DNA of 51,416 nucleotides from Bacteroidales bacterium (GTDB taxonomy: Bacteria; Bacteroidota; Bacteroidia; Bacteroidales; UBA7960): assembly GCA_019429365.1 (NCBI GenBank), contig JAHYJD010000013.1, forward strand, positions 1 through 51,416. The letters are read 5' to 3'. The notes under the pieces were generated by a model, which saw only the letters and a list, made by a program, of their open reading frames with translations, made no database searches and had not been told where the DNA came from. The position numbers and the translations under genes were made by a program. Below, piece after piece: positions 42,873 to 51,415 of the stretch (position 1 is the first letter of the stretch; each line of letters starts with the position of its first letter).

Positions 42873-43469
42873 TTATTTGAAGGTGGCAGTCATAGCCTCG
42901 TCCTCTTTCTTCTCTTCCGCAATATGGGCAATATCACCTTCCAGAATCCACCCTTTGGAAACCGCATGGTGGGCGGCTTCAACCGTATCTGTGACCAGCA
43001 ACATTTTAACCCCCAGTTTTCCGATTTCCTCTGCGATTTCTAGCACCATCTTACTACTGGCCGGATCGACATCACGAATATAGACCATTTTGACCCTTCC
43101 GGGAAAATCTCTGACTACCTGCAGGTAAATTTCGGCATCATGCTGGCCTGAATCACCGATCAGGATAAAAGGAATGTCACGAATTATATCGAATATTCTT
43201 TCAATTTGAACAAGTTTATGTTCTGCGTGGCTGCCGGCAAAAAAATGCTCCCGCGACAATCCAATATCTCTCAACATCAAGGGTCCCTGCGGAAGATTAT
43301 GAATGTGCATTAATTCCCGCAGGAAATCATATAAATTCCACGGAGAACTTGAGACGTAGAAGAAAGCTCCGAATTCCACATTCTCAGATGGAACAAACAC
43401 ATTGCTGTAAACCACCGGAGGTTTTTGGTTTTTGACCATCAATACTTTCCACCCATATTTCACCACCAT
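42873..43469 (-). pseudogene. 5'-truncated App1-type (DUF2183) phosphatase
   Basis: The frame keeps the C-terminal App1 catalytic-domain motifs FFYVSSSPWNLYDFL (about residues 36-50), GPLMLRDIG, LIGDSGQHDAEIY and MVYIRDVDP. The family's N-terminal nucleophile motif (DxDDT) is absent. Its first residues are an out-of-frame reading of the histidine kinase gene, which overlaps it by 86 nt. The simplest reading is a deletion that removed the start of this gene and the end of the kinase. Without the DxD motif it cannot be an active HAD-type phosphatase. Confidence 0.75.
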
Positions 43470-44532
43470 TTTTTTCTAAAAATCCTTTTACCAATAATAA
43501 TCCGATTCCGGCCCCTTTATTATTTTTTCTGGCTTCCGAAAGGGTTTTCATTTGGGGTTTAAATAAATTTTCCATTATTTTTTTAGTCATCCCAACTCCG
43601 GTGTCTTTAACCTGAATAATTATTTTATCATCTTTGGTTTTTGCTGAAACCGTTATCGTCCCTCCTTTTCCTGTATGTTTTATCGCATTTGAAACGATAT
43701 TCTGAATGATGGAAATTAACATTTTGTCATCCGCAAACACAGAAGTATCCGACTCAATTTCTTGGTGAAGAATTATCGTATTTAGAGAGGCCGTTTCGTT
43801 TAAAGTTTCAAAGACTTTATTAATGTATTCGGTTAGTTTTATTTTTGTTGGAGAAAATACGTCGGATGCGTATTTAATTCTTGCCCACTCTACTAAATAG
43901 TCCAGCATCTCTAATTCATCTAATGATGCTTTATGCAGTCCATCAAGCAATTCCTGGATTTCATCGGGCTCCATTGTTTGAATATATTCTTTCAAATATT
44001 CTGCGGATTGAATAATAGTTGCCAGTGGACTTCTTAAATCGTGCGAAAGAATTGCCAACACGCTCTCTTTATGAGAGTTGAGATCTTCCAGGTCTTTGAT
44101 ATACTTTTTTATTGCATCTTCCGATTTTTTCCGCTCGGTCAAGTCGCGCAAAATTTTAACATAACCCAACAAATCTCCATCGGAACCGATAAGTGGGAAA
44201 ACCACTCCATAAGCATAAAACACACTCCGGTCCTTAACAATGTGCCACCTGTTATCTGTTGCCCTGCCTTCTTTTAAGGCTGTTTCAATTTCTTTCTTCG
44301 GAATGCCAATTTTTATATCTTCTTCGGTAAAAATTATATCGAAAGGTTTTCCAATTACCTCCTCGGTTTCGTAACCAAATATTTTGGCCGAGCTAGTGCT
44401 CCAACTGTTTATGTTGAATTCATTATCCAATGTAAAAATTGAATAATCTTGTAAGCTGTCAATTATTTGGCTATAAAACTCAGCAGCTGGCACATATTTA
44501 TTTTCCTTCGGATTTTCGTGTTTGATTTTCAT
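43384..44532 (-). CDS. PAS-domain sensor histidine kinase, 3' end replaced
   Basis: The 382-residue protein has one PAS domain (about 20-130: SIFTLDNEFNINSWSTSSAKIFG), a HisKA dimerisation helix with His164 (SHDLRSPLA), and an HATPase_c domain with the N box (QNIVSNAIKH), G1 (KDTGVGM) and G2 (GAGIGLLLVKGFL). After GGEIWVES, kinases normally end with a GKGTxFxFxLP strand. Here a 19-residue unrelated tail follows, overlapping the App1 fragment. No transmembrane segment is present, so it is a soluble kinase; no response regulator gene is adjacent. It may be impaired by the missing last strand. Confidence 0.85.
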   Translation of the reverse strand: MKIKHENPKENKYVPAAEFYSQIIDSLQDYSIFTLDNEFNINSWSTSSAKIFGYETEEVIGKPFDIIFTEEDIKIGIPKKEIETALKEGRATDNRWHIVKDRSVFYAYGVVFPLIGSDGDLLGYVKILRDLTERKKSEDAIKKYIKDLEDLNSHKESVLAILSHDLRSPLATIIQSAEYLKEYIQTMEPDEIQELLDGLHKASLDELEMLDYLVEWARIKYASDVFSPTKIKLTEYINKVFETLNETASLNTIILHQEIESDTSVFADDKMLISIIQNIVSNAIKHTGKGGTITVSAKTKDDKIIIQVKDTGVGMTKKIMENLFKPQMKTLSEARKNNKGAGIGLLLVKGFLEKNGGEIWVESIDGQKPKTSGGLQQCVCSI

Positions 44533-44675
44533 GTGATTATTTTTTTTCGTGCGTGCGGAGCCAGGTTTTCTTTATAGTAACAACAAAATCAAAGGCATTC
44601 ATTTTTGACAAGGTTCTATTGGCCGACGGGGCCGGCTACTCGATTGGCAGCAGGCATCCCTAAATTAGCCTTTTA

Positions 44676-46964
44676 TCAAAATCTGATAATTAAGCCGCCA
44701 CCCCAACCATATTGGTTATTATAATTAGCCTGGATGGAAAAATTGCGGGATAGTATATAAGAAGCCCTTATTAGCCATTCATCTTTGCCCTCAAAACTTG
44801 TGTTTTCTTCCAGAACATTGACCCAACCAAAATCTGCGCGATATTCGTATTCTCCTTCCAGGAAAAACCTCGGAAACAGATAAATTTCTTTGTCAACCCG
44901 CAGTCTGGGACGAAGTTGATGGTCTATGCTCACATCAACATTGAACATGTAAGGGGTGAAATATTTTATACCTGCTAATCCTACAGTATTAAATTCATCG
45001 TAAGAGTCGGGAATTTTATTTTCAGTATTGACACCCGCATAAATTCGCACCCAATCGTTCAAATACCGGTTAAAGCTAAATTCTACCTCTGAATTTTGGG
45101 TATAATTACTTTCCACACGCAAAATAAATTCATTACGAATACTGCTGGTGGTAAGCCTTAATTCAGAGAAATTAGAACCTAGTTGAGCCAAACCCCAAGA
45201 ATAATATAGGTCTGCTTCATCAATGACTTTTTTTACCGGGAAATCTTTCATTCGTTCATCCCTTGGTGTGCCATAACTTATTATGCGTGACATACCACCC
45301 ATCATGTGGTAAAGAATGTGACAATGGAAAAACCAATCGCCATATTCTTCATTGTAAAATTCAATGATTACTTTTTGCATGGGTGGTACATTTACCGTAT
45401 GCTTTAATGGAGAGTGCTCCCCGTTTTCGTTGATTACCCTGAAAAAATGACCGTGAAGGTGCATCGGGTGATGCATCATGGTGAGGTTATTCAGGGTAAT
45501 CCGGGTAATTTCTCCTTCTTTAATTTTTATTTTGTCGGCTTCTGAAAGCGGGATGCCGTTTATACTCCAAACGTAACGGTTCATATTACCGGTAAGGTTT
45601 AATAGCAATTCGTTTACCGGTATATCCGGATTAAAGTTCGTTTTTTCTGTTGCTTCAAGAAAATTGTAGTTAAAATGCATCATGCGTTCATGGTGATTGA
45701 AATCTCCGGTAGTGTCTTGCTCCGGCATGGTGTTATGGTTCATGTGTCCCATATCCATCTCATGATTCATTGGCATGTCTCCTTCTTTTTTATTGTCCCT
45801 ATCCATTTGCATTTCCATGCCATATTTTTTCATCAGGAATTCGGGTGTATTCTTCTTTTTATTTCCTATTATAGAAGGAGCGCCCATTTTCATATCCATT
45901 TTTGCCATTTGTTTCATCATGGCCACCTTGTCGGGTCTGTCAATTACTTGTGCGGCGAATAATTTCCCACTTCCCAGATGGATGGACGTATATCCGGAGC
46001 CATCTTGTGCCGTGGCAATAATTTCGAGTTTGCCTTCGGGGATGGTTACAATGACATCAAAGGTTTCGGCAACGGCAAAGAGAAATCTGCTTTTGTGTAT
46101 GGGTTGAACATCAATTCCATCGCTCGCAATCACCATTGGATTGCCTGCACCAAAATCCATCCAATAATAAGTAGAGGCAGAAGCATTTATAAATCGCAGC
46201 CTGACTTTTTCACCCGGTTTGAAATCAGGATATTCTGCCAGTTTTTTTCCATTGCTTAAAAAGGCCGGATAATAAATATCGGCTATGTCGGCTCCTTCCA
46301 TCCGGTCGCGCCACATCTTAAGCTGTGCACCAAATGCTCCTTGCGCAATAGCCCTGCTCAATGGAACAGCGGTTCCTTTTTTAATTTGATACCACTCATT
46401 TCCTCTTTTGAGGTTTCGCATTACATTCATCGGATCTTCGTTGGTCCAGTCTGATAAAACCACTACCAAATCTTTGTCATAATCCAGGGTTTTCTCTTTG
46501 GGTTGAATCACAATAGAACCATACACCCCTATTTGTTCCTGTAACATGGTATGGGAGTGGTACCAATATGTGCCCGATTGATTAATAGGTATTCTGTATT
46601 GAAACGTAGTTCCGGGTTTAATTGGAGGTGTGGTCAGGTAAGGAACACCATCGAAAAAGTTTGGAAGAATTATCCCGTGCCAATGCACCGAGGTTTCAAC
46701 ATCCATTTTATTGATCACATTAATTACAGCCAGGTCGCCTAAATTAAACTCAAGCACCGGACCGGGAATGCTTCCATTTATGGTCATGGCTTTTGCTTTT
46801 ACGCCGCCAAGTGTCATTTCATTTTGCTCAATGGTAAGGTGATATTCCTTAACAGGCCTTCCTTCTTCGCTTCTGTCAGCACCGTTTGTACCCACCTGGG
46901 CATAAGTGATTTGTGAACTGATTAAGGCTACAATTATTCCTGAAATTTTAACCAAACATTTCAT
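44676..46964 (-). CDS. Multicopper oxidase (CopA-like) fused to a CopB-like outer-membrane beta-barrel
   Basis: The 762-residue secreted protein has a signal peptide ending ITYAQ and three cupredoxin domains with copper motifs HWHG, YWYHSH, HHPMHLHGH and HCHILYHMMGGM. A Met/His-rich loop (about 365-435: MKQMAKMDMKMG, MNHEMDMGHMNH) is typical of copper-tolerance oxidases that oxidise Cu(I). After about residue 590 the rest is not oxidase but amphipathic beta strands (LRLTTSSIRNEFILRVESNY, YRADFGWVNVLEE) ending GGGLIIRF with a terminal Phe, like CopB. The fusion would tether the oxidase to the outer membrane. It follows the 38-residue gene by 26 nt. Confidence 0.88.
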   Translation of the reverse strand: MKCLVKISGIIVALISSQITYAQVGTNGADRSEEGRPVKEYHLTIEQNEMTLGGVKAKAMTINGSIPGPVLEFNLGDLAVINVINKMDVETSVHWHGIILPNFFDGVPYLTTPPIKPGTTFQYRIPINQSGTYWYHSHTMLQEQIGVYGSIVIQPKEKTLDYDKDLVVVLSDWTNEDPMNVMRNLKRGNEWYQIKKGTAVPLSRAIAQGAFGAQLKMWRDRMEGADIADIYYPAFLSNGKKLAEYPDFKPGEKVRLRFINASASTYYWMDFGAGNPMVIASDGIDVQPIHKSRFLFAVAETFDVIVTIPEGKLEIIATAQDGSGYTSIHLGSGKLFAAQVIDRPDKVAMMKQMAKMDMKMGAPSIIGNKKKNTPEFLMKKYGMEMQMDRDNKKEGDMPMNHEMDMGHMNHNTMPEQDTTGDFNHHERMMHFNYNFLEATEKTNFNPDIPVNELLLNLTGNMNRYVWSINGIPLSEADKIKIKEGEITRITLNNLTMMHHPMHLHGHFFRVINENGEHSPLKHTVNVPPMQKVIIEFYNEEYGDWFFHCHILYHMMGGMSRIISYGTPRDERMKDFPVKKVIDEADLYYSWGLAQLGSNFSELRLTTSSIRNEFILRVESNYTQNSEVEFSFNRYLNDWVRIYAGVNTENKIPDSYDEFNTVGLAGIKYFTPYMFNVDVSIDHQLRPRLRVDKEIYLFPRFFLEGEYEYRADFGWVNVLEENTSFEGKDEWLIRASYILSRNFSIQANYNNQYGWGGGLIIRF

Positions 46965-46990
46965 ATGCGTTATGTTTTACTGGGTTGCTG

Positions 46991-47107
46991 CTATTTATTC
47001 TGTTTGGATGAGCGTATTACGGCCCAAATTACAATGGCGACCAGAATAAGTCCTATTATCCACCACCAGCCCATTCCGAGCATCGTACCATCAATTCCAT
47101 GTTGCAT
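46991..47107 (-). CDS. 38-residue membrane peptide of the copper operon
   Basis: From ATG 47107 it encodes MQHGIDGTMLGMGWWWIIGL, then a hydrophobic stretch and a basic SSKQNK tail, i.e. one transmembrane helix with Met/His near the outer side. Longer in-frame forms reach 47218 but would start upstream of the candidate promoter. It is 26 nt before the multicopper oxidase in the same direction. Small peptides of this kind often accompany copper-tolerance genes; no specific function is known to me. Confidence 0.6.
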   Translation of the reverse strand: MQHGIDGTMLGMGWWWIIGLILVAIVIWAVIRSSKQNK

Positions 47108-47211
47108 TTTTTTCTCCTTTCTTATTAAAATAATAACTAGGCCATAACCCAAGTTTTGCTTTATTGTCGCTGGGTTACATGCATGATTTTCGTGGTTTGA
47201 TTTCCCTTCAA

Positions 47212-47225
47212 TGTACAAAAGTACA
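47212..47225 (-). promoter_or_regulatory. Palindromic operator overlapping the copper-operon -7 box
   Basis: TGTAC (47212-47216), AAAA, GTACA (47221-47225) is a perfect inverted repeat. On the minus strand it contains TACTTTTG (47223-47216), a perfect TAnnTTTG box, about 110 nt before the small copper-operon gene. A repressor binding here would block the promoter. The regulator is not in the window. Confidence 0.45.
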
Positions 47226-47340
47226 AGATACTGTTCGTTAATATGTTACATCTTTTATTGGATGATTTATATATTTTTTTGATTTTAACCTCTTTTAATT
47301 TAATGTCAACCTGGTCTAAAACCCAGAAAAGATTGGATTT

Positions 47341-47511
47341 TCAACGGTTATCAAATTCCTGTTTACTACAAATTAACTCAGGTACGTGTGGCACAAGATG
47401 GTCCTCATAACGTATTATAGTTGAGGCTCCTGTGTCAAAAAGAAAATAATAATCTTCATCTTCAATCTTCACAGTAACAAATATCAAGTGTTCTTTTATT
47501 ATTTTTACCAT
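47341..47511 (-). pseudogene. N-terminal fragment of a retropepsin-like aspartic protease
   Basis: The 56-residue frame from ATG 47511 reads MVKIIKEHLIFVTVKIEDED then YYFLFDTGAST. The LFDTGAS motif is the catalytic aspartate site of retropepsin-like proteases. Family members need 100 or more residues for the fold, and the frame ends shortly after, so it is probably a remnant. Its start is only 12 nt from the divergent PLD gene, which would leave no room for two promoters. Confidence 0.5.
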
Positions 47512-47523
47512 GATAACACACCC

Positions 47524-50500
47524 ATGAAAAAACATCTACTTTTTGCAATATTATTCTGCACCACCTTTAGTATGGCGAGTGCCCAGCTTTTTGAAGAATT
47601 TGAAGACGGCATAAAAAACAGTTACGCTGCTGCCGTGGTAGAGCTGGCCAGCGGCCCATGGATGCTAAACGATGCCCTGCTTGGTACCCTGGCAGGCGAT
47701 AAAAAGAACGGGCTGAAATCGGTCCGTATCCGCAATGGTTTTATAGCCATGGAGTTTGACCACCCTGGTGGCCTCAGCGAGGTATCATTTTATGCCGCCA
47801 ACTACGGCGACAATAGCGGGGGTGTGCTGGAGGTGAGCTACTCCGCCGACGGGGGCAACTCCTGGACTGCACTGGGCAATCCCCTCACCCTGGGCACCAC
47901 CCTCACCCAATATACTTTGCAGGGAAGTGTGCAGGGCAATGTGCGCCTGCGCTTTGAAAAAACTGCCGGCGACCGCATCAACGTGGACGATGTGCTTATC
48001 AACGATTATATTGAAGTAAGCGACGGGCCGGCCCTGCTCTTTCGTATCAACCAACTGCCTTACAACAGCGGCAGCACCTTCAATTTCGGCATGAACACTG
48101 GCAACGCCACCGCCCAGCTGCAGTTGCGTAACACTGGCGAGCAGGAACTGGTGATTTACGCTCACCAATTCAGCGGCACTGAGTTTACCGTGGATGGCGA
48201 CCTTAATGTAAGTCTTGCCCCCATGGAAAGCGCCAACTTTACCCTTACTTTTCAGGCTCAGAGCCCCGGCGAGAAGGAGGAGTTGCTTATGCTTACCACA
48301 AACGACCCTGACAATGCGGAATATATCATCTACTTCAACGCTTTTGCCCTTGATACCAGCAACCCCATTGCAATAGCCGACGCCCGGCAGCTGCCCGTGG
48401 GCACCGAGGTAACGGTGACAGGATGGCTCACGGTAGCCGGAGAGTTTGGCGGGCCGGCCTACTTCCAGGACCATACCGCCGGTATCGCCTGGTACAACGG
48501 CGCGGTGATGGCCAATGAATGGCTGGTAGGAGGCGAAATCGGCGACTCCATCGTGGTGACCGGAGAGCTGGGTCGCTTCAACAACCTGGTGCAAATTGTC
48601 AACGACACCTACTTTGAAACCTTCCCATACGCCCATCGTGAGATAGAACCCATTGAAATCACCATCGCCCAGATGAACAGCGGCGACTACGAAGGCTGGT
48701 TGGTTAATATTCCCCATGTAGAGTTTGAAACCACAGGCGTATTCGCGGGCAATACCAACTATATCATCCACGATGGTGCGGCAGAGGGTGAGCTGCGGGT
48801 GGACGACAACACCAATATTGCCGGCAACCCAATCCCCACCGGTCCGGTGGCGGTAACCGGACCTGCCGGACGTTTTGTGAACACTCACCAGATATTGCCC
48901 CGCTTCACCCAGGACATCGAGCCTCTGAGCGGAGCTATCATTTTGTCGGCTCCACCGTTTGAAACGGCCGCTACCCCCACCAGCATCAGCTTTGCATGGC
49001 AGACAGAGCATGCCGGGCACTCGGAAATCCGCTACGGTACTACCCCCAGCCTGGAGCTGGGCAAGGTGATGGAAGAAACCCACACCACCTCCCACCAGCT
49101 TACCCTCACCGGGCTGGAACCGGCCACCCTTTATAAGGTGCAGCTGCGCTCTGCCTTTGACGCCGACACCAGCGCCACGGCACTATACATCACTACTACC
49201 GCTTCGCCTGCCGGCACCACCGGAGAAATACGCTCTTACTTTAATAAGGATGTGGCCCATGCGTTGGCCTCTTTTGGCCCGGCACAGCAAAATGTGAACT
49301 TTGCTCAAAAACTCATTGAATACATTGACGCGGCAGAACAAACGGCCGAGTTTGCCTTTTACAACATCAGCGGCGATGTGGGCGAAAGCATCGCGCAGGC
49401 AATACTACAGGCCCATCAGCGGGGTGTGCAGGTGCGGGTTGTCGCATCAGGCCACACGGGCACCCCGATTGCCGTGGTTAGCTACCTGCAGAGCCAGGGA
49501 ATAAGGACCGCACAGAGTTGGGGCGCAGCGCAAATGCACAACAAGTTTGCCGTGTTCGACGCCCACCACAGCGAACCAACCCGCCCCCATGTTATCACCA
49601 GTTCATGGAATGCCACCGACCAAGGCACCCATAGCCAGTACCAAAACATGGTAATCATTCAGGATGTGGCCCTGGCACGTGCCTATCTCAAAGAATTTAA
49701 CCAGATGTGGGGAGGCACTACGGGCGATTACAACGCAGCACTGGCGCGCTTCAGCGACAGTAAATTGGTGGTAAATCCTTCAGTATTCTGGATAGGAGAA
49801 GACCAAACGCGGGTGGAAGTGTTTTTCAGCCCACAGTCCAATGCCGAGGCCCATATGAACCGCGTGCTTTCCACGGCACAGGAAAGCATTCATCTGGCCC
49901 TTAACCTTATCACCCGCCGCTCGCTGGCCAACACCATTCGCCAAAGAGAGCAGGACGGTGTAGTGGTACGTGGAGTTATCGGCTCCACCGGTGAGCAGGG
50001 CAGTCAGTTTTCTTTTCTCAGCTCCTGGGCCGATGTGCTTTACTTCCCCCAAGGAGAGTTTGGCCTGTTGCACCACAAATACGCCATCATCGATGGCAAG
50101 AACGGAGGTCTGGATTCCAAGGTGATTACCGGCTCGCACAACTGGTCGTCCAACGCCAACTTCACCAATGATGAAAATACCATCATCATTTATAACTCAC
50201 GTGTGGCAAACGAGTATTTCCAGGAATTTGCCGCGCGCTACTGGCAAGCTGGCGGGCAGGCACAGTTTGAGGTTACCACTACTGTGGAGGAATACCCACC
50301 CCTGGTGCCCTCTTCCAATGAAAGCCTGCGGGTGTATCCCAATCCCTTTACCCGCCACACGCAAATCGCCTTTACTTTTGACCGCCCTACCCGGGCCGAC
50401 ATCCGCATCTACGACCTTACCGGGCGCCAGGTGGCCCTGCTCTCCAACAACCAACTGTGGGAAAGCGGAAGCCATACCTTGCCATGGGATGCCTTTCACC

Positions 50501-50580
50501 TGCCCCAGGGTATCTATATCTGCCGCATGCAAACAGAAAACAGTTTGCCTAAATCCTTGAAGTTGATGTTGATGAGATAA
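47524..50580 (+). CDS. Secreted phospholipase-D-family protein with T9SS sorting domain
   Basis: The 1018-residue protein starts at ATG 47524 with a signal peptide (MKKHLLFAILFCTTFSMASA). Next come a beta-sandwich domain (about 20-165), an ASPM/choice-of-anchor-like domain (170-280), an OB-like domain (290-475) and an Fn3 domain (478-565). The phospholipase D core (about 580-920) has two HKD motifs: His672-Lys674-Asp679 (MHNKFAVFD) and His850-Lys852-Asp857 (HHKYAIID). A type-A T9SS sorting domain ends it (VYPNPFTRHTQIAFTF, RIYDLTGRQVALL, PQGIYICRM). It is probably exported by the T9SS and may act as a surface nuclease or phospholipase. The gene looks GC-rich compared with its flanks. Confidence 0.9.
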   Translation: MKKHLLFAILFCTTFSMASAQLFEEFEDGIKNSYAAAVVELASGPWMLNDALLGTLAGDKKNGLKSVRIRNGFIAMEFDHPGGLSEVSFYAANYGDNSGGVLEVSYSADGGNSWTALGNPLTLGTTLTQYTLQGSVQGNVRLRFEKTAGDRINVDDVLINDYIEVSDGPALLFRINQLPYNSGSTFNFGMNTGNATAQLQLRNTGEQELVIYAHQFSGTEFTVDGDLNVSLAPMESANFTLTFQAQSPGEKEELLMLTTNDPDNAEYIIYFNAFALDTSNPIAIADARQLPVGTEVTVTGWLTVAGEFGGPAYFQDHTAGIAWYNGAVMANEWLVGGEIGDSIVVTGELGRFNNLVQIVNDTYFETFPYAHREIEPIEITIAQMNSGDYEGWLVNIPHVEFETTGVFAGNTNYIIHDGAAEGELRVDDNTNIAGNPIPTGPVAVTGPAGRFVNTHQILPRFTQDIEPLSGAIILSAPPFETAATPTSISFAWQTEHAGHSEIRYGTTPSLELGKVMEETHTTSHQLTLTGLEPATLYKVQLRSAFDADTSATALYITTTASPAGTTGEIRSYFNKDVAHALASFGPAQQNVNFAQKLIEYIDAAEQTAEFAFYNISGDVGESIAQAILQAHQRGVQVRVVASGHTGTPIAVVSYLQSQGIRTAQSWGAAQMHNKFAVFDAHHSEPTRPHVITSSWNATDQGTHSQYQNMVIIQDVALARAYLKEFNQMWGGTTGDYNAALARFSDSKLVVNPSVFWIGEDQTRVEVFFSPQSNAEAHMNRVLSTAQESIHLALNLITRRSLANTIRQREQDGVVVRGVIGSTGEQGSQFSFLSSWADVLYFPQGEFGLLHHKYAIIDGKNGGLDSKVITGSHNWSSNANFTNDENTIIIYNSRVANEYFQEFAARYWQAGGQAQFEVTTTVEEYPPLVPSSNESLRVYPNPFTRHTQIAFTFDRPTRADIRIYDLTGRQVALLSNNQLWESGSHTLPWDAFHLPQGIYICRMQTENSLPKSLKLMLMR

Positions 50581-50613
50581 CGTTCGGGGTGCTATAATAT
50601 GCTGGCAATGGAA

Positions 50614-50871
50614 TTATTTGCTCCATTTATTCATCTGCTCTAGGTAATTCATTTGTATTGTAGAAGGAATTATGGCTTGACGAAAATTCTCAGTCAAATC
50701 GCTTTTCATCAGCAGTTTACTTGCAAGCTTTACTTCGTCTAATGACTCCCAATGCATAATCATTGTCCATGAGTTATTTCTCCCTTTCACAAGTTCCGAA
50801 TCAATATAACCAGATTGTAACATGTGAAATCTATGAAGTGGTCTAATGTCTTCGGACAGTTTTTTCTTCAA
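50614..50871 (-). pseudogene. 5'-truncated ABM-superfamily (antibiotic biosynthesis monooxygenase) gene
   Basis: The frame reads SGYIDSELVKGRNNSWTMIM, then HWESLDEVKLAS and MNYLEQMNKW, like the C-terminal two thirds of a ferredoxin-like ABM domain. The usual first strand is missing. The frame starts with a TTG and overlaps the HepT fragment frame by 29 nt. It could be a short functional form, but the missing strand argues for a remnant. Confidence 0.45.
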
Positions 50872-50995
50872 AGTTAATTGTTTTGTAAAATGAGGGGGTC
50901 TGGGGGAGACTCATAACTTTCAGCATTGTAAGTTTCTTTTTTAAGCTGCCGCCAGATACCGCTCTGCAGGCGGGTTGTAGGCCAATTCGGAGTGC

Positions 50996-51076
50996 TCTCT
51001 TTTCAGGCAAAAAGTCAAAAATCTCGTCAATTGACCTTAAAATATCTTCAAGCCAAGCGTTTATTTTGTTATCCAT
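50996..51076 (-). pseudogene. N-terminal fragment of a HepT-type (DUF86) toxin
   Basis: From ATG 51076 the frame reads MDNKINAWLEDILRSIDEIF then DFLPEK, like the first helix of HepT ribonucleases. It then changes to unrelated sequence (LQPACRAVSGGS) over an imperfect palindrome at about 50947-50973, and the catalytic RxxxxH motif is absent. It is probably an insertion or rearrangement relic. Confidence 0.45.
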
Positions 51077-51146
51077 ACAGCACAACTTTTGACTCGTCAA
51101 TTTCCTTTCTGAAAAATGAGTTTTTTATTCCACGTTCTTCTATCAA
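51069..51146 (-). pseudogene. Possible C-terminal remnant of an MNT-type antitoxin
   Basis: The frame ends SFFRKEIDESKVVLYG, and its TAA overlaps the HepT ATG as ATGGATAA, an arrangement typical of mntA-hepT pairs. The nucleotidyltransferase GSxxxG/DxD motif is not found upstream. Only about 25 residues look family-like, so this call is tentative. Confidence 0.3.
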
Positions 51147-51250
51147 GTTGCACTTTCCTGTCAAGTTACAAGTACTTTTGAAACGAGATGAAACGCTCGA
51201 TAACCCACTGACTGCCAAATGTTTTATATACGATGTGTGTGCGTTCGTGT

Positions 51251-51415
51251 TTATATTTTCCTCCAAATTGTCTTTGCTGTTGCACAGGTTTTATCAGTTC
51301 CTTCTATTTTTATTGTGTGCAGGAATGATTTGTCCATTGTTTGATTTGTATCATTTTTAATCATTGAAACGATTGTTTGCCCTAACAGTGCTTCTGCAAT
51401 AAATCTACCATCGAT
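51251..51415 (-). CDS. 3' end of an unrecognised gene, partial at the right edge
   Basis: An open frame enters from the right edge and gives 54 residues (IDGRFIAEALLGQTIVSMIK ... TAKTIWRKI) before TAA 51253-51251. It has a mixed, protein-like composition but I do not recognise the family. Between it and the MNT remnant, 51147-51250 holds nothing clear. Confidence 0.35.
   Translation of the reverse strand: MDGRFIAEALLGQTIVSMIKNDTNQTMDKSFLHTIKIEGTDKTCATAKTIWRKI

Noticed and set aside
47785-49095. Open minus-strand frame of 436 codons
   Set aside because: It is antisense to the PLD-family gene, is rich in Gly/His/Val without domain motifs, and arises from the GC-rich codon use of the sense gene.
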